Source: Mycobacterium sp. JS623 (GTDB lineage Bacteria > Actinomycetota > Actinomycetes > Mycobacteriales > Mycobacteriaceae). Taken from it: 64,000 bases of DNA. The position numbers and the translations under genes were made by a program. Position 1 is the first letter of the stretch. Each line of letters opens with the position of its first letter. Shown one piece after another: positions 25,017-33,645 of the stretch. The stretch covers positions 2,108,001-2,172,000 of the forward strand of contig NC_019966.1 in NCBI RefSeq assembly GCF_000328565.1, in the 5' to 3' direction. The notes below the pieces were generated by a model. That model made no database searches and was not told where the DNA came from. It saw nothing but the letters and a program-made list of their open reading frames with translations.

Positions 25017-25883
25017 ATGGCTGGCGACTTCCGGGGGAGCGGCTTTACCGGTAAACGTTGTTTTCTCACCGGGGCCGCCAGCGGCATCGGCCGCGCGACC
25101 GCGCTGAAGCTGGCCGCCGAGGGCGCCGAGCTCTACCTCACGGATCGGGACGCCGAGGGCCTGGAGAAAACGGTCGCCGACGCCCGTGCGCTTGGCGCGG
25201 AGGTGCCCGAGCATCGGGTGCTCGACATCTCCGACTACGACGCGGTGGCCGCGTTCGCCGAGCACATCCACGCCTACCACGCACCGATGGATGTGGTGAT
25301 GAACATCGCCGGAGTGTCGGCGTGGGGCACGGTCGACCAGCTCACGCACCAGCATTGGCGCTCGATGGTCGACATCAATCTGATGGGTCCGATTCACGTC
25401 ATCGAGACCTTCATTCCGCCGATGCTTGCCGACCGCCGAGGCGGGCATCTGGTCAACGTGTCGTCGGCCGCCGGCCTGGTCGCGCTGCCGTGGCATGCGG
25501 CCTACAGCGCGAGTAAGTACGGGCTACGCGGAGTATCGGAGGTGCTGCGGTTCGATTTGGCCCGGTACCGCATCGGCGTGTCGGTGGTGGTGCCCGGTGC
25601 GGTGAAAACGCCTCTGGTGCAGACGGTTCAGATTGCCGGCGTGGACCGCGAAGACCCCAACGTGAAGAAGTGGACCGAACGTTTCAGTGGGCACGCCGTA
25701 TCGCCGGAGCATGTCGCCGACAAGATTCTGCGCGGCGTGCGGCGCAACCGGTTTCTGATTTACACATCGCCGGATATTCGCGCGCTGTATGCGTTCAAAC
25801 GCGTTGCGTGGTGGCCCTATAGCGTTGCGATGCGGCAGGCCAATGTTTTCTTCAGCCGTGCGCTGCGGCCCGCGAAAGGCTAG
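25017..25883 (+). CDS. short-chain dehydrogenase/reductase
   Basis: A 288-residue SDR: GAASGIGRATALKLAAEGAEL is the NAD(P) glycine motif, NIAGVS the NAG equivalent, VSSAAGLVALPWHAAYSASKYG holds catalytic Ser and YxxxK, and the ~40-residue C-terminal tail FLIYTSPDIRALYAFKRVAWWPYSVAMRQ is typical of the larger mycobacterial SDRs next to monooxygenases. Start ATG 25017 is 10 nt after the TetR stop. With CYP136 across the divergent promoter it may oxidise an alcohol made by the P450; that link is inference. Its stop overlaps the converging ATPase gene by 4 bp. Confidence 0.87.
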   Translation: MAGDFRGSGFTGKRCFLTGAASGIGRATALKLAAEGAELYLTDRDAEGLEKTVADARALGAEVPEHRVLDISDYDAVAAFAEHIHAYHAPMDVVMNIAGVSAWGTVDQLTHQHWRSMVDINLMGPIHVIETFIPPMLADRRGGHLVNVSSAAGLVALPWHAAYSASKYGLRGVSEVLRFDLARYRIGVSVVVPGAVKTPLVQTVQIAGVDREDPNVKKWTERFSGHAVSPEHVADKILRGVRRNRFLIYTSPDIRALYAFKRVAWWPYSVAMRQANVFFSRALRPAKG

Positions 25884-27058
25884 CGCTTACCCCACTCCCA
25901 TGGCGGCGCGGTCAGCATGCCCAAACCCTTGACGCGTGTCTCGCCGAGTTCCTTGTACAACTCGATCTCCACGGCGCCGCCTTCGTCGGCTTCGGTTACC
26001 GGCACGGTGTCCAGAACTTCCAGCATCGCCCGCGAGTGGGTGACGACGACGACTTGGGTCTGCGTTGCGGCCGCCTGAATCAGCGACGCCAACGGCCGAA
26101 CCAGGTCTGGGTGCAATGAGGTCTCTGGCTCGTTGAGCACCATGAGAGAGGGTGGCTGCGGACTCAGCAGGGCGGCGGCCCACAGCAGGAAACGCAGTGT
26201 GCCGTCGGATAATTCGGCTGCGCGCAGCGGCCGCAGCATGCCGCGCTGTTGCAGTTGCAGATCGAATAGTCCGTTCTGCACGGCCACCGATACCGTTGCG
26301 CCATCGAATGCCTCGGCGACAGCACGCTGCAGGTCGTCGAAGCCGGCCTCGATGATCGTCTGCACGGCGGCCGCGAGATCGGCGCCGTCGTCGGCCAGCA
26401 CGGGTGTACGGGTGCCGACGTGCGGGAGTCGTGACGGTGCTGCCGCGTCGACGCGGAAACCGTCGTAGAACCGCCAGCTGCGCAGCCGATGACGGACCGC
26501 GCCGAGTTCGGGATGTGCCCCGGCGTACTCGGCGAGCACGCTGCGGTAGGCGGGCAGAGATCGCGTCATCTCGTCGAAGCCCTGCCCGGATTGCCCGCTG
26601 GCTTCGGCATAGTCGCGGGTGCGGCGCACGAGCGTCGAGCTGGTCCGCATCATCCGGCCGACGAACACCGCCTCGCGCTTGATCTCCGGGTCAAGCGCGA
26701 ACAACGAATTGTGCCCGGCCATTTGCGGCAGGCCGAGATCGACCAGGTAGCCGAAATCGTCTGAGGCGAAACCGAGTTCGAGTGAAACCGGCCCGGTCCG
26801 AGCCGTGCCCTCGACCTTCCCGGTGCGGCGGGCGCCGCTGAGGTGCTCCGGGCCGGCCCACAGCACCGAATCGAGACCACCCTCGCGGGCCAGCGAGCCG
26901 ATGACCTCGCCGCGGCCGCAGTCGGCTAGCAGTCGCAGCGCCCGATACAGTGATGACTTGCCGGTGCCGTTCGCGCCTGTGATGACGGTGAGCCGCGCGA
27001 GTGGCAGCACGATTTCGCGCAACGAGCGATACCCACGGATGGCGACCGTCTGCAACAT
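25880..27058 (-). CDS. AAA/SMC-like ATPase (predicted ATP-binding protein)
   Basis: A 392-residue single-protein ATPase of the AAA_15/AAA_21 group. Walker A is GANGTGKSS (28-36); near the C-terminus are RAAELSDGTLRFLLWAAAL (signature-like) and LMVLNEPETSLHPDLVRPLASL (Walker B with catalytic Glu), then VVVVTHSRAMLEVL. It lacks a TOPRIM nuclease domain and any visible partner gene of the OLD/Gabija/retron type. The role is unknown; such ATPases occur in DNA repair and in defence, but nothing here supports defence specifically. It lies 5 nt after dinB2 on the same strand, so the repair context is the better clue. Confidence 0.82.
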   Translation of the reverse strand: MLQTVAIRGYRSLREIVLPLARLTVITGANGTGKSSLYRALRLLADCGRGEVIGSLAREGGLDSVLWAGPEHLSGARRTGKVEGTARTGPVSLELGFASDDFGYLVDLGLPQMAGHNSLFALDPEIKREAVFVGRMMRTSSTLVRRTRDYAEASGQSGQGFDEMTRSLPAYRSVLAEYAGAHPELGAVRHRLRSWRFYDGFRVDAAAPSRLPHVGTRTPVLADDGADLAAAVQTIIEAGFDDLQRAVAEAFDGATVSVAVQNGLFDLQLQQRGMLRPLRAAELSDGTLRFLLWAAALLSPQPPSLMVLNEPETSLHPDLVRPLASLIQAAATQTQVVVVTHSRAMLEVLDTVPVTEADEGGAVEIELYKELGETRVKGLGMLTAPPWEWGKR

Positions 27059-27063
27059 CTGGC

Positions 27064-28104
27064 TCAGTACCCGCCTTCGGGAGGGTTGAGTTCTAGCCGG
27101 ACGCCGAGCAGCCGGATGGGACGGTCGAGCTCGAATTGAGCGAGAAGGTCGAGCGCTGTTTGCTTGATGGGTTCGGCATCGGTGGTGGGTGCCGCGAGCT
27201 TGCGGATCTTGGTCCTGGTATAGAACGTGTTGGTGCGCACGGTGACCGCCACTCTAGTGACCACGCGACCTTGCGCGACGATCTCGTCGAGTGTCTGCTG
27301 CGCGAGATCGACCACGGCGGAATCGATTTCGGTGCGGTCGGTCAGGTCCGTCGCAAAAGTGATGACGTGGCTGCGGGAACGCGGCACCCATGGTTCAGCG
27401 CTGACGTTGGTGTCGCCGCCGCCCTTGGCCAGCAGCAGAATCCACAGCCCCGTCGTCGGACCGAAAGTCGACGTGAGCAGGGTGGCATCGGTCGTGGCGA
27501 GGTCGGCGACGGTGGTAATACCCATTCCTGCAAGCTTTTTGGCGGTCTTCGGGCCGACGCCCCACAACGCGTCGACCTCGCGGTCGCCCATCACCGCCAT
27601 CCAGTTCTCGTCGGTCAGTTGATAAATGCCTGCCGGCTTGCCGAAGCCCGTGGCCACCTTGGCGCGCTGCTTGTTGTCGCTGATGCCGACCGAACAGGAC
27701 AGCTCGGTCTGGCTGATGACTTCTCGGATCTGTTGGGCCAGCGCGACGGGGTCGTCGACGTCGGCACCGACGTACGCCTCGTCCCAGCCCCACACCTCGA
27801 CGGGATGTCCGAGGTCGCGCAGCAATGTCATCACCTCTTCTGACGCCTCGTCGTAGGCGGCAGTATCGAGCGGCAGGAACATCGCGTCCGGGCACTTGCG
27901 GGCCGCAGAGCGCAGCGGCATGCCCGCATGCACACCGAACTCGCGCGCGGGGTACGACGCGCACGTGACCACCTTGCGCGGCTCGTTGGGATCGCCGTTG
28001 CCGCCGACAATGATTGGCAGACCGGCAAGTTCGGGTTTGCGGCGCACCTCGACTGCGGCCTGAAACTGGTCGAGGTCGACGTGCAGAATCCACCGGGACG
28101 TCAT
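27064..28104 (-). CDS. dinB2: Y-family DNA polymerase IV
   Basis: A 346-residue translesion polymerase. Palm motifs are WILHVDLDQFQAAVEVRRKPELAG (catalytic Asp, with F in place of the usual steric-gate neighbour pattern) and GWDEAYVGADV (second acidic motif); the thumb helix-hairpin-helix is DALWGVGPKTAKKLAGMGITTVADLA. The length equals the M. tuberculosis protein known as DinP/DinB2. ATG 28104 overlaps the stop of the TetR gene by 4 bp (ATGA), so a longer frame starting at 28137 is rejected. No beta-clamp motif was identified with certainty at the C-terminus. Confidence 0.92.
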   Translation of the reverse strand: MTSRWILHVDLDQFQAAVEVRRKPELAGLPIIVGGNGDPNEPRKVVTCASYPAREFGVHAGMPLRSAARKCPDAMFLPLDTAAYDEASEEVMTLLRDLGHPVEVWGWDEAYVGADVDDPVALAQQIREVISQTELSCSVGISDNKQRAKVATGFGKPAGIYQLTDENWMAVMGDREVDALWGVGPKTAKKLAGMGITTVADLATTDATLLTSTFGPTTGLWILLLAKGGGDTNVSAEPWVPRSRSHVITFATDLTDRTEIDSAVVDLAQQTLDEIVAQGRVVTRVAVTVRTNTFYTRTKIRKLAAPTTDAEPIKQTALDLLAQFELDRPIRLLGVRLELNPPEGGY

Positions 28105-28709
28105 GCGCCGCAGAGCTTGCGCGCCACGCTTTCCCACGCGTCGCCGAGTTGCTCGAGGGTCTGGCCGCGTTCGGTCATCTGAAACTGGACGTAGTCGGCG
28201 TCGAGCAGACCAAGCAGGGCGAACGCCTGAGCATCCAGGTCGCCTGTTGTGCCCGCCGCCTCCAGCAGCACCCGGATATGGCGGTGGTGAAACATCACCG
28301 GTGCGATGAAGCGCATCTGTGGGTCACGGCCGGCGTCGGACAGCAGCGCATGATGGGTGTTGACGAATTCGAGGCGGTCGCGACCGTAGGCCAGCAACCG
28401 CTCTAGTGCGGGGGCGCCGGGGCCTAACGGGGGCGGGCCGAACATCAGCGCCTGTTGTTCGGTCTTCTCGTCTTCGTCGAGCAGCACCAGCATCAGGCCG
28501 GCGCGGCTGCCGAAGCGGCGGAACAGTGTGCCCTTGCCCACACCGGCGGCCGCGGCGATGTCGTCGGTGGTGACGGCATCGGGGCCGCGTTCGGCTATCA
28601 GGCGGCGCGCAGCGTCCAGCAGTAACGTGCGGTTACGGGCAGCGTCGCCCCGCTCCTGCGCTGGTTGATCGGTGACCGCCAGCTCATGTAGCGGGGGAGT
28701 TGCGGTCAT
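28101..28709 (-). CDS. TetR-family regulator coupled to dinB2
   Basis: A 202-residue TetR protein: RNRTLLLDAARRLIAERGPDAVTTDDIAAAAGVGKGTLFRRFGSRAGLM is the DNA-binding domain, and the C-terminal part resembles the ligand domain of SbtR-like regulators. It starts on ATG 28709, which follows a TAAACT -10 hexamer by 6 nt, so the mRNA is probably leaderless. It is translationally coupled to dinB2 (ATGA overlap) and divergent from an FMN reductase gene, so it may control both. Ligand unknown. Confidence 0.88.
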   Translation of the reverse strand: MTATPPLHELAVTDQPAQERGDAARNRTLLLDAARRLIAERGPDAVTTDDIAAAAGVGKGTLFRRFGSRAGLMLVLLDEDEKTEQQALMFGPPPLGPGAPALERLLAYGRDRLEFVNTHHALLSDAGRDPQMRFIAPVMFHHRHIRVLLEAAGTTGDLDAQAFALLGLLDADYVQFQMTERGQTLEQLGDAWESVARKLCGA

Positions 28710-28715
28710 GTCTGC

Positions 28716-28721
28716 AGTTTA
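28716..28721 (-). promoter_or_regulatory. -10 hexamer of leaderless TetR-dinB2 transcript
   Basis: Read on the minus strand, TAAACT at 28721-28716 is followed by 6 nt and the ATG at 28709. No ribosome site is present. The spacing implies transcription starting on the start codon. Confidence 0.5.
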
Positions 28722-28797
28722 GTTCAGGCGGAATGAATCGGACTACGGTCCGGTTGCAGGGTGCGACGATCTTCCGGACGACGAAGGGAATATGAAG

Positions 28798-29340
28798 ATG
28801 TCTGACACCAACGTGTTGGTGCTGCTGGGAAGCCTGCGCGCCGCCTCCATCAACCGTCAGCTCGCCGAACTCGCCATCGAGACCGCGCCGGATGGCGTCA
28901 GCCTTCAGCTTTTCGACCGGCTGGGCGAGCTGCCGTTCTACAACGAGGACATCGACAACGAGGACGTCGCCGAGCCGATTGTGGCGCTGCGTGCGGCGGC
29001 CGCTGAGGCTGATGCGGCGCTCGTCATCACCCCCGAATACAACGGCAGCATTCCCGGTGTGCTGAAGAACGCGATCGACTGGCTGTCGCGCCCGTTTGGC
29101 AACGGCGCGCTGAAGGACAAGCCGCTGGCTGTCGTCGGTGGGTCGTTCGGTCAGTACGGCGGAGTGTGGGCGCACGACGAGACCCGCAAGTCGTTCGGTA
29201 TCGCAGGCCCGCGCGTGGTGGAGTCGCTGAAGCTGTCCGTGCCGTTCAAGTCTCTGGACGGCAAGCACCCGCGGGAGAACGCCGAGGTGGCTGCGAACCT
29301 GCGCGACGTCGTGGGCAAGCTCGCCGCCGAAGTCGCCTGA
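28798..29340 (+). CDS. NADPH-dependent FMN reductase family protein
   Basis: A 180-residue flavodoxin-fold reductase. GSLRAASINRQLAE near the N-terminus binds the FMN phosphate, and ITPEYNGSIPGVLKNAIDWLSRP is the flavin-ring loop of the YieF/ArsH-like FMN reductases, which reduce quinones or chromate with NAD(P)H. Two ATGs, 28792 and 28798, are possible; the second is preferred because the GAAGGGA ribosome site is 9 nt away from it and only 3 nt from the first. It is divergent from the TetR-dinB2 operon. Confidence 0.88.
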   Translation: MSDTNVLVLLGSLRAASINRQLAELAIETAPDGVSLQLFDRLGELPFYNEDIDNEDVAEPIVALRAAAAEADAALVITPEYNGSIPGVLKNAIDWLSRPFGNGALKDKPLAVVGGSFGQYGGVWAHDETRKSFGIAGPRVVESLKLSVPFKSLDGKHPRENAEVAANLRDVVGKLAAEVA

Positions 29341-29352
29341 GCGCCAACGGGT

Positions 29353-29907
29353 TTAACCAGCAAGGAGCCTGCGTAGGGCGTGGGTCAAGACGTCGGCGCC
29401 CAGAGGCTCACCGGTGATCAGCGCGTGTAGCAGGGCGCCGTCGATGAAGATGGCGGCGGCTTGCGCAGCATCGTGACCTGTCCTCGGCTCGAGGATTGCG
29501 ATCAGGCCGTCCAGCCATAGCCGGGCGTGCGGTCGCAACTCGGGCCGATGGCTGGCGGCGGTGTAGAGCTCGTTGCATGCGCGGTAGCGATCGTGTTCGG
29601 TCAGGTAGTCGGCCGTGAGTCGTGCAAGCGTGCCCGGTAGGTCGGCACTTTCCCTCAGTTCTTCTGCCCATTCGTCGAGACCCTCGATGGACCCGCGAGC
29701 GGCGTCGGCGAGCGCAGCCTCGCGGAGCTCGTCGAGGTCTTTGAAGTAATACGTCGTCGATCCGACGGGGACGCCGGCGATCTCGGCGACCCTGCGATGC
29801 GTGAGCCCCGCAACGCCCGCCTCGGCGATCACCCGGGTGGCGGCGTCAATGATGGTCTGGCGCCGGCCCGCCGGATCGCGCGGCCGGCGCCGCGTCGGCG
29901 CGGTCAA
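29353..29907 (-). CDS. TetR regulator of the mmr efflux gene
   Basis: A 184-residue TetR protein: RRQTIIDAATRVIAEAGVAGLTHRRVAEIAGVPVGSTTYYFKDLDELREAAL forms the DNA-binding domain. The start is taken as TTG 29907, whose TTGA overlaps the stop of the upstream SMR gene by 4 bp; the long frame reaching 30141 is only the antisense of that gene's frame. In M. tuberculosis the mmr gene is followed by a TetR repressor (Rv3066) that binds a palindrome before mmr and releases it when bound by cationic drugs. This gene has the same place and should act on the 34-bp palindrome at 30237. Confidence 0.85.
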   Translation of the reverse strand: MTAPTRRRPRDPAGRRQTIIDAATRVIAEAGVAGLTHRRVAEIAGVPVGSTTYYFKDLDELREAALADAARGSIEGLDEWAEELRESADLPGTLARLTADYLTEHDRYRACNELYTAASHRPELRPHARLWLDGLIAILEPRTGHDAAQAAAIFIDGALLHALITGEPLGADVLTHALRRLLAG

Positions 29908-30227
29908 TGCGCACCGGCCATGTTCAGCGTGATGACGCCGCCGATCACCAGCGCGACGCCGACGACCTTGCCGATCGAGATCGGGGAGCCGAGGAACACC
30001 ACCGCGATGACCACGATCGCGGTCGTGCCCAACGCCGACCACAGCGCGTATGCCACGTCGATCTGCATGCCGCGGGCGATCGCCATCGCCATCAGCGCGA
30101 AGGCAACCGCGTACCCCGACAGACACGCAACCGTCGGCCACAGCCGGGTGAAGCCGTCGGTGGACTTCAGCAGGCTGGTCGCGATCACTTCGGCGACGAT
30201 CGCGACGGCCAATAACAAGTAAGCCAC
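29904..30227 (-). CDS. mmr: SMR-family multidrug efflux transporter
   Basis: A 107-residue, four-helix small multidrug resistance protein, the same length as M. tuberculosis Mmr. Residue 13 is the essential membrane glutamate (AYLLLAVAIVAEVIATS), and WSALGTTAIVVIAVVFLGSPIS carries the conserved Trp/Gly pattern of helices 3-4. Homodimers exchange protons for lipophilic cations such as ethidium and quaternary ammonium compounds. GTG 30227 is chosen because AGGAGA lies 6 nt upstream; an apparent longer N-terminus is translated operator sequence. It forms an operon with its TetR regulator. Confidence 0.92.
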   Translation of the reverse strand: MAYLLLAVAIVAEVIATSLLKSTDGFTRLWPTVACLSGYAVAFALMAMAIARGMQIDVAYALWSALGTTAIVVIAVVFLGSPISIGKVVGVALVIGGVITLNMAGAH

Positions 30228-30236
30228 GATTTCTCC

Positions 30237-30270
30237 TAGTGTACGTATGTACATGTACAAATGTACACTA
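30237..30270. promoter_or_regulatory. 34-bp near-perfect palindrome, operator for mmr
   Basis: The dyad is centred at 30253.5. Outer arms TAGTGTAC (30237-30244) and GTACACTA (30263-30270) are perfect, as is the 12-bp core TGTACATGTACA (30248-30259); only two symmetric positions differ. It lies just upstream of the ribosome site of mmr. It is long enough to hold two TetR dimers. Confidence 0.8.
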
Positions 30271-30701
30271 CGGTTGCGCTTGGTTTGCTGTTACGTCACC
30301 GTGACGGTTCGCGTCGGATCGCTTGTCGGTGCCCGGTGGTAGACCGGTCGGAGGCAGCAGCGCGCCGCGATTGTGACGTGCGACACGCCGGAGGACATGC
30401 CGGTTGAAGGGCTTACGACCAGGGAATTTCAAAAATGTTATTCAGAACATCTTGTATCTCTTCGCAATGTCGGACACTAGGTGTAGTGTTTCGAACACCG
30501 ACAGACCCCCACCGGTACACGTACCTCCAGGGTCGGCCGGAGGCCACAAATCCGGCGGTGTCGGTTCCCAGACCCCCGGGCGCACGGCCCCGGACGCCTG
30601 GAATTTTGAGGGCCCGAGGGTCGCTGAACCTCAGCGAGATGCAGTACCCCAGCAGTTGCCAGTCCCAGTGCAGTGTCAGTCGTAGAGGAGCCGTACCGCA
30701 G
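30271..30701. other. 431-bp non-coding region between mmr and nrdH
   Basis: No plausible gene was found on either strand. The part nearest mmr should hold the mmr promoter (minus strand). The middle contains the paired NrdR-type boxes at 30442-30489. The ~210 bp between the boxes and nrdH would be an unusually long 5' leader of the nrd transcript; it is GC-rich and has short hairpins but no riboswitch that I recognise. Confidence 0.55.
30442..30489 (+). promoter_or_regulatory. paired NrdR boxes upstream of nrdHIE
   Basis: ACACTAGGTGTAGTGT at 30474-30489 matches the NrdR consensus acaCwAtATaTwGtgt at 13 of 16 positions. TCAGAACATCTTGTAT at 30442-30457 matches at 11 of 16. The two boxes are 32 bp apart, the three-turn spacing usual for NrdR. 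NrdR represses ribonucleotide reductase genes when ATP/dATP is high. Confidence 0.75.
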
Positions 30702-30944
30702 ATGACCGTCACCGTGTACACCAAGCCCGCTTGCGTGCAGTGCAACGCCACCTACAAGGCGCTGGACAAGCAGGGCATTGCCTACGAGAAGGTCGACATC
30801 AGCCTGGATAGCGAGGCCCGCGACTACGTCATGGCGCTGGGCTATCTGCAGGCACCCGTCGTGGTGGCCGGAAACGACCACTGGTCCGGGTTCCGCCCCG
30901 ATCGCATCAAGTCGCTGAGCGGCGCGGTCGCGGTAACGGCATAA
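30702..30944 (+). CDS. nrdH: NrdH glutaredoxin-like electron donor
   Basis: An 80-residue thioredoxin-fold protein. It has the redox motif CVQC (residues 11-14) in VYTKPACVQCNATYKAL and the family-specific C-terminus WSGFRPDRIKSL. NrdH passes electrons from thioredoxin reductase to the class Ib ribonucleotide reductase NrdE. ATG 30702 is the only start that keeps the family length; GAGGAG lies 11 nt upstream. It is the first gene of nrdH-nrdI-nrdE, under the paired NrdR boxes. Confidence 0.95.
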   Translation: MTVTVYTKPACVQCNATYKALDKQGIAYEKVDISLDSEARDYVMALGYLQAPVVVAGNDHWSGFRPDRIKSLSGAVAVTA

Positions 30945-30977
30945 GGGGTAACCCGGCACATAGAAAGGAGATGATCG

Positions 30978-31421
30978 ATGAGCAACCTCGTCTACTTCTC
31001 CAGCGTGTCGGAAAACACCCACCGCTTCGTCGAGAAGCTGGGTCTGCCCGCCATCCGGATTCCGCTGCACGGACGCATCGAGGTCGATCAGCCCTTCGTG
31101 CTGGTGCTGCCCACCTACGGCGGCGGGCGCGCTACACCTGACATCAATGACGGCGGCTATGTCCCCAAACAGGTCATCGCCTTCCTCAACAACGAACACA
31201 ACCGGTCGTTGATCCGCGGCGTCATCGCCGCGGGCAACAACAACTTCGGTGCCGAATTCGCATATGCGGGCAACGTGGTGTCCCGCAAGTGCGCAGTGCC
31301 GTACCTCTATCGCTTTGAACTCATGGGTACTCCCGAGGACGTGGAAGCCGTCCGTGCGGGCTTGGAAGATTTCTGGAAGGAACAGTCGTGCCACCAACCG
31401 TCACAGCTGCAGAGCCTGTAA
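30978..31421 (+). CDS. nrdI: NrdI flavodoxin-like maturation protein
   Basis: A 147-residue flavodoxin-like protein: [20 protein letters not shown] at the FMN phosphate loop, VLPTYGGG in the centre, and [19 protein letters not shown] near the flavin. NrdI supplies the oxidant that builds the Mn-tyrosyl radical cofactor in NrdF. An AAAGGAG ribosome site lies 8-9 nt before the ATG. Its last 34 bp overlap the start of nrdE, indicating coupled translation. Confidence 0.95.
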   Translation: MSNLVYFSSVSENTHRFVEKLGLPAIRIPLHGRIEVDQPFVLVLPTYGGGRATPDINDGGYVPKQVIAFLNNEHNRSLIRGVIAAGNNNFGAEFAYAGNVVSRKCAVPYLYRFELMGTPEDVEAVRAGLEDFWKEQSCHQPSQLQSL

Positions 31422-33556
31422 CCACCGGCGCGCACGCGCTTCCGGGCGAAACGGACTACCACGCCCTCAACGCGATGCTGAATCTGTACGACGCGGACGG
31501 CAAGATTCAGTTCGAAAAGGACCGCGAGGCCGCGCACCAGTATTTCCTGCAGCACGTCAACCAGAACACGGTGTTCTTCCACAACTACGACGAAAAGCTC
31601 GACTACTTGATCCAGAAGGAGTACTACGAGCGCGAGGTGCTCGATCAGTACAGCCGCAACTTCGTCAAGAGCCTGATCGACCGCGCGTATGCGAAGAAGT
31701 TCCGGTTCCCGACGTTCGTCGGCGCGTTCAAGTACTACACCTCCTACACGCTGAAAACCTTCGACGGCAAGCGATATCTGGAGCGGTTCGAGGATCGCGT
31801 CGTCATGGTGGCGCTGACGCTGGCTGCAGGCGACACCACGCTGGCGGAGAAGCTCGTCGACGAGATCATCGACGGCCGGTTCCAGCCGGCCACGCCGACG
31901 TTCCTCAACTCGGGCAAGAAGCAGCGCGGTGAGCCGGTGTCTTGCTTCCTCCTTCGCATCGAGGACAACATGGAATCGATCGGCCGCTCCATCAACTCGG
32001 CGCTGCAGCTTTCCAAGCGCGGCGGCGGGGTTGCATTGCTACTGAGCAACATTCGCGAGCACGGCGCGCCGATCAAGAACATCGAGAACCAGAGCTCCGG
32101 CGTCATCCCGATCATGAAGCTGCTCGAGGATTCGTTCTCCTACGCCAACCAGCTCGGTGCGCGACAGGGCGCGGGCGCGGTGTACCTGCACGCCCACCAT
32201 CCGGATATCTACCGCTTCCTGGACACCAAGCGGGAGAACGCCGACGAGAAGATCCGGATCAAGACGCTCTCGCTTGGCGTCGTTATTCCGGACATCACGT
32301 TCGAGCTGGCCAAGAAGAACGAAGACATGTACCTGTTCTCGCCGTACGACGTCGAGCGCGTGTACGGTCTTCCGTTCGCCGACATCTCGGTGACCGAGAA
32401 GTACTACGAGATGGTCGACGATGCGCGGATCCGCAAGACCAAGATCAAGGCGCGCGAGTTCTTCCAGACGCTGGCCGAGCTGCAGTTCGAATCGGGCTAC
32501 CCGTACATCATGTACGAGGACACGGTGAACCGGGCAAACCCGATCGAGGGCAAGATCACGCACAGCAACCTGTGCTCGGAGATCCTGCAGGTCTCGACGC
32601 CGTCGGTGTTCAACGAAGACCTGACGTATGCCCAAGTGGGCAAGGACATCTCGTGCAACCTGGGCTCGCTGAACATCGCCAAGACGATGGATTCGCCGGA
32701 CTTCGCGCAGACCATCGAGGTGGCGATCCGGGCGTTGACCGCGGTGAGCGATCAGACGCACATCTGGTCGGTGCCGTCGATCGAGCAGGGCAACAACGAC
32801 TCTCACGCGATCGGGCTGGGGCAGATGAACCTGCACGGCTACCTGGCACGCGAGCGGATCTTCTACGGCTCCGAAGAAGGCGTCGACTTCACCAACATCT
32901 ACTTCTACACGGTGCTGTATCACGCGCTGCGAGCGTCGAATCGCATTGCGATCGAACGCGGTGCGCACTTCAAGGGCTTCGAGAAGTCGAAGTACGCGTC
33001 GGGGGAGTTCTTCGACAAATACACCGAGCAGGTATGGGAGCCGAAGACCGATCGCGTCAAGGAATTGTTCGCCGACGCCGGCATTCGCATTCCGACGCAA
33101 GAGGATTGGGTTCGGCTGAAGGAGTCGGTGCAGGCGCACGGCATCTACAACCAGAACCTGCAGGCGGTCCCGCCGACCGGCTCGATTTCCTACATCAACC
33201 ACTCGACGTCCTCGATTCACCCGATCGCGTCGAAAGTGGAGATCCGCAAGGAAGGCAAGATCGGGCGCGTTTACTACCCGGCGCCGTACATGACGAACGA
33301 CAACCTGGAGTACTACCAGGACGCGTACGAGATCGGCTACGAGAAGGTCATCGACACCTACGCGGCGGCGACGCAGCACGTGGATCAGGGGTTGAGCTTG
33401 ACGCTCTTCTTCAAGGACACCGCGACCACTCGTGACGTGAACAAGGCGCAGATCTACGCGTGGCGCAAGGGAATCAAGACGTTGTACTACATCCGGCTAC
33501 GCCAGATGGCGTTGGAGGGTACTGAGGTGGAGGGTTGCGTCAGCTGCATGCTGTAG
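31388..33556 (+). CDS. nrdE: class Ib ribonucleotide reductase large subunit
   Basis: A 722-residue NrdE that reduces ribonucleoside diphosphates to deoxy forms. Recognisable parts are the substrate-site cysteine in [20 protein letters not shown] and [13 protein letters not shown] with the radical/asparagine site, [18 protein letters not shown], and the C-terminal redox pair CVSC in EGCVSCML, which accepts electrons from NrdH. GTG 31388 starts inside nrdI, preceded by GGAAGGAA. The N-terminal ATP-cone is absent, as expected for class Ib. It needs the NrdF2 subunit encoded 4.7 kb downstream. Confidence 0.97.
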   Translation: MPPTVTAAEPVTTGAHALPGETDYHALNAMLNLYDADGKIQFEKDREAAHQYFLQHVNQNTVFFHNYDEKLDYLIQKEYYEREVLDQYSRNFVKSLIDRAYAKKFRFPTFVGAFKYYTSYTLKTFDGKRYLERFEDRVVMVALTLAAGDTTLAEKLVDEIIDGRFQPATPTFLNSGKKQRGEPVSCFLLRIEDNMESIGRSINSALQLSKRGGGVALLLSNIREHGAPIKNIENQSSGVIPIMKLLEDSFSYANQLGARQGAGAVYLHAHHPDIYRFLDTKRENADEKIRIKTLSLGVVIPDITFELAKKNEDMYLFSPYDVERVYGLPFADISVTEKYYEMVDDARIRKTKIKAREFFQTLAELQFESGYPYIMYEDTVNRANPIEGKITHSNLCSEILQVSTPSVFNEDLTYAQVGKDISCNLGSLNIAKTMDSPDFAQTIEVAIRALTAVSDQTHIWSVPSIEQGNNDSHAIGLGQMNLHGYLARERIFYGSEEGVDFTNIYFYTVLYHALRASNRIAIERGAHFKGFEKSKYASGEFFDKYTEQVWEPKTDRVKELFADAGIRIPTQEDWVRLKESVQAHGIYNQNLQAVPPTGSISYINHSTSSIHPIASKVEIRKEGKIGRVYYPAPYMTNDNLEYYQDAYEIGYEKVIDTYAAATQHVDQGLSLTLFFKDTATTRDVNKAQIYAWRKGIKTLYYIRLRQMALEGTEVEGCVSCML

Positions 33557-33570
33557 GACCGCGCCGCCGA

Positions 33571-33628
33571 CGAGTGTGGACTTGAGACATGCAGTGCGGG
33601 GAGTAGCCGTGCAATATGTCCACGCTCG
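33571..33628 (+). terminator. hairpin after nrdE
   Basis: Arms 33571-33581 and 33618-33628 form 11 pairs (one G-U) around a 36-nt loop that itself contains shorter complementary stretches. It begins 15 nt after the nrdE stop and lies between the convergent nrdE and small secreted-protein genes. Confidence 0.5.
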
Positions 33629-33645
33629 CCGGAGAGCGGTCGCGG

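Noticed and set aside
25880..27058. ATPase as part of a phage-defence system
   Set aside because: Although OLD/Gabija/retron ATPases look similar, there is no nuclease, helicase, reverse transcriptase or toxin gene nearby; neighbours are dinB2 and an SDR.
29353..30141. Longer TetR protein with a 78-residue N-terminal extension
   Set aside because: The extension is the mmr gene read in another frame (VPRLPDLDRQGRRRR type sequence); the TTGA overlap at 29904-29907 gives a normal TetR length.
30490..30701. Cobalamin riboswitch in the nrd leader
   Set aside because: No B12-box or the surrounding conserved stems could be recognised; class Ib reductase does not need cobalamin.
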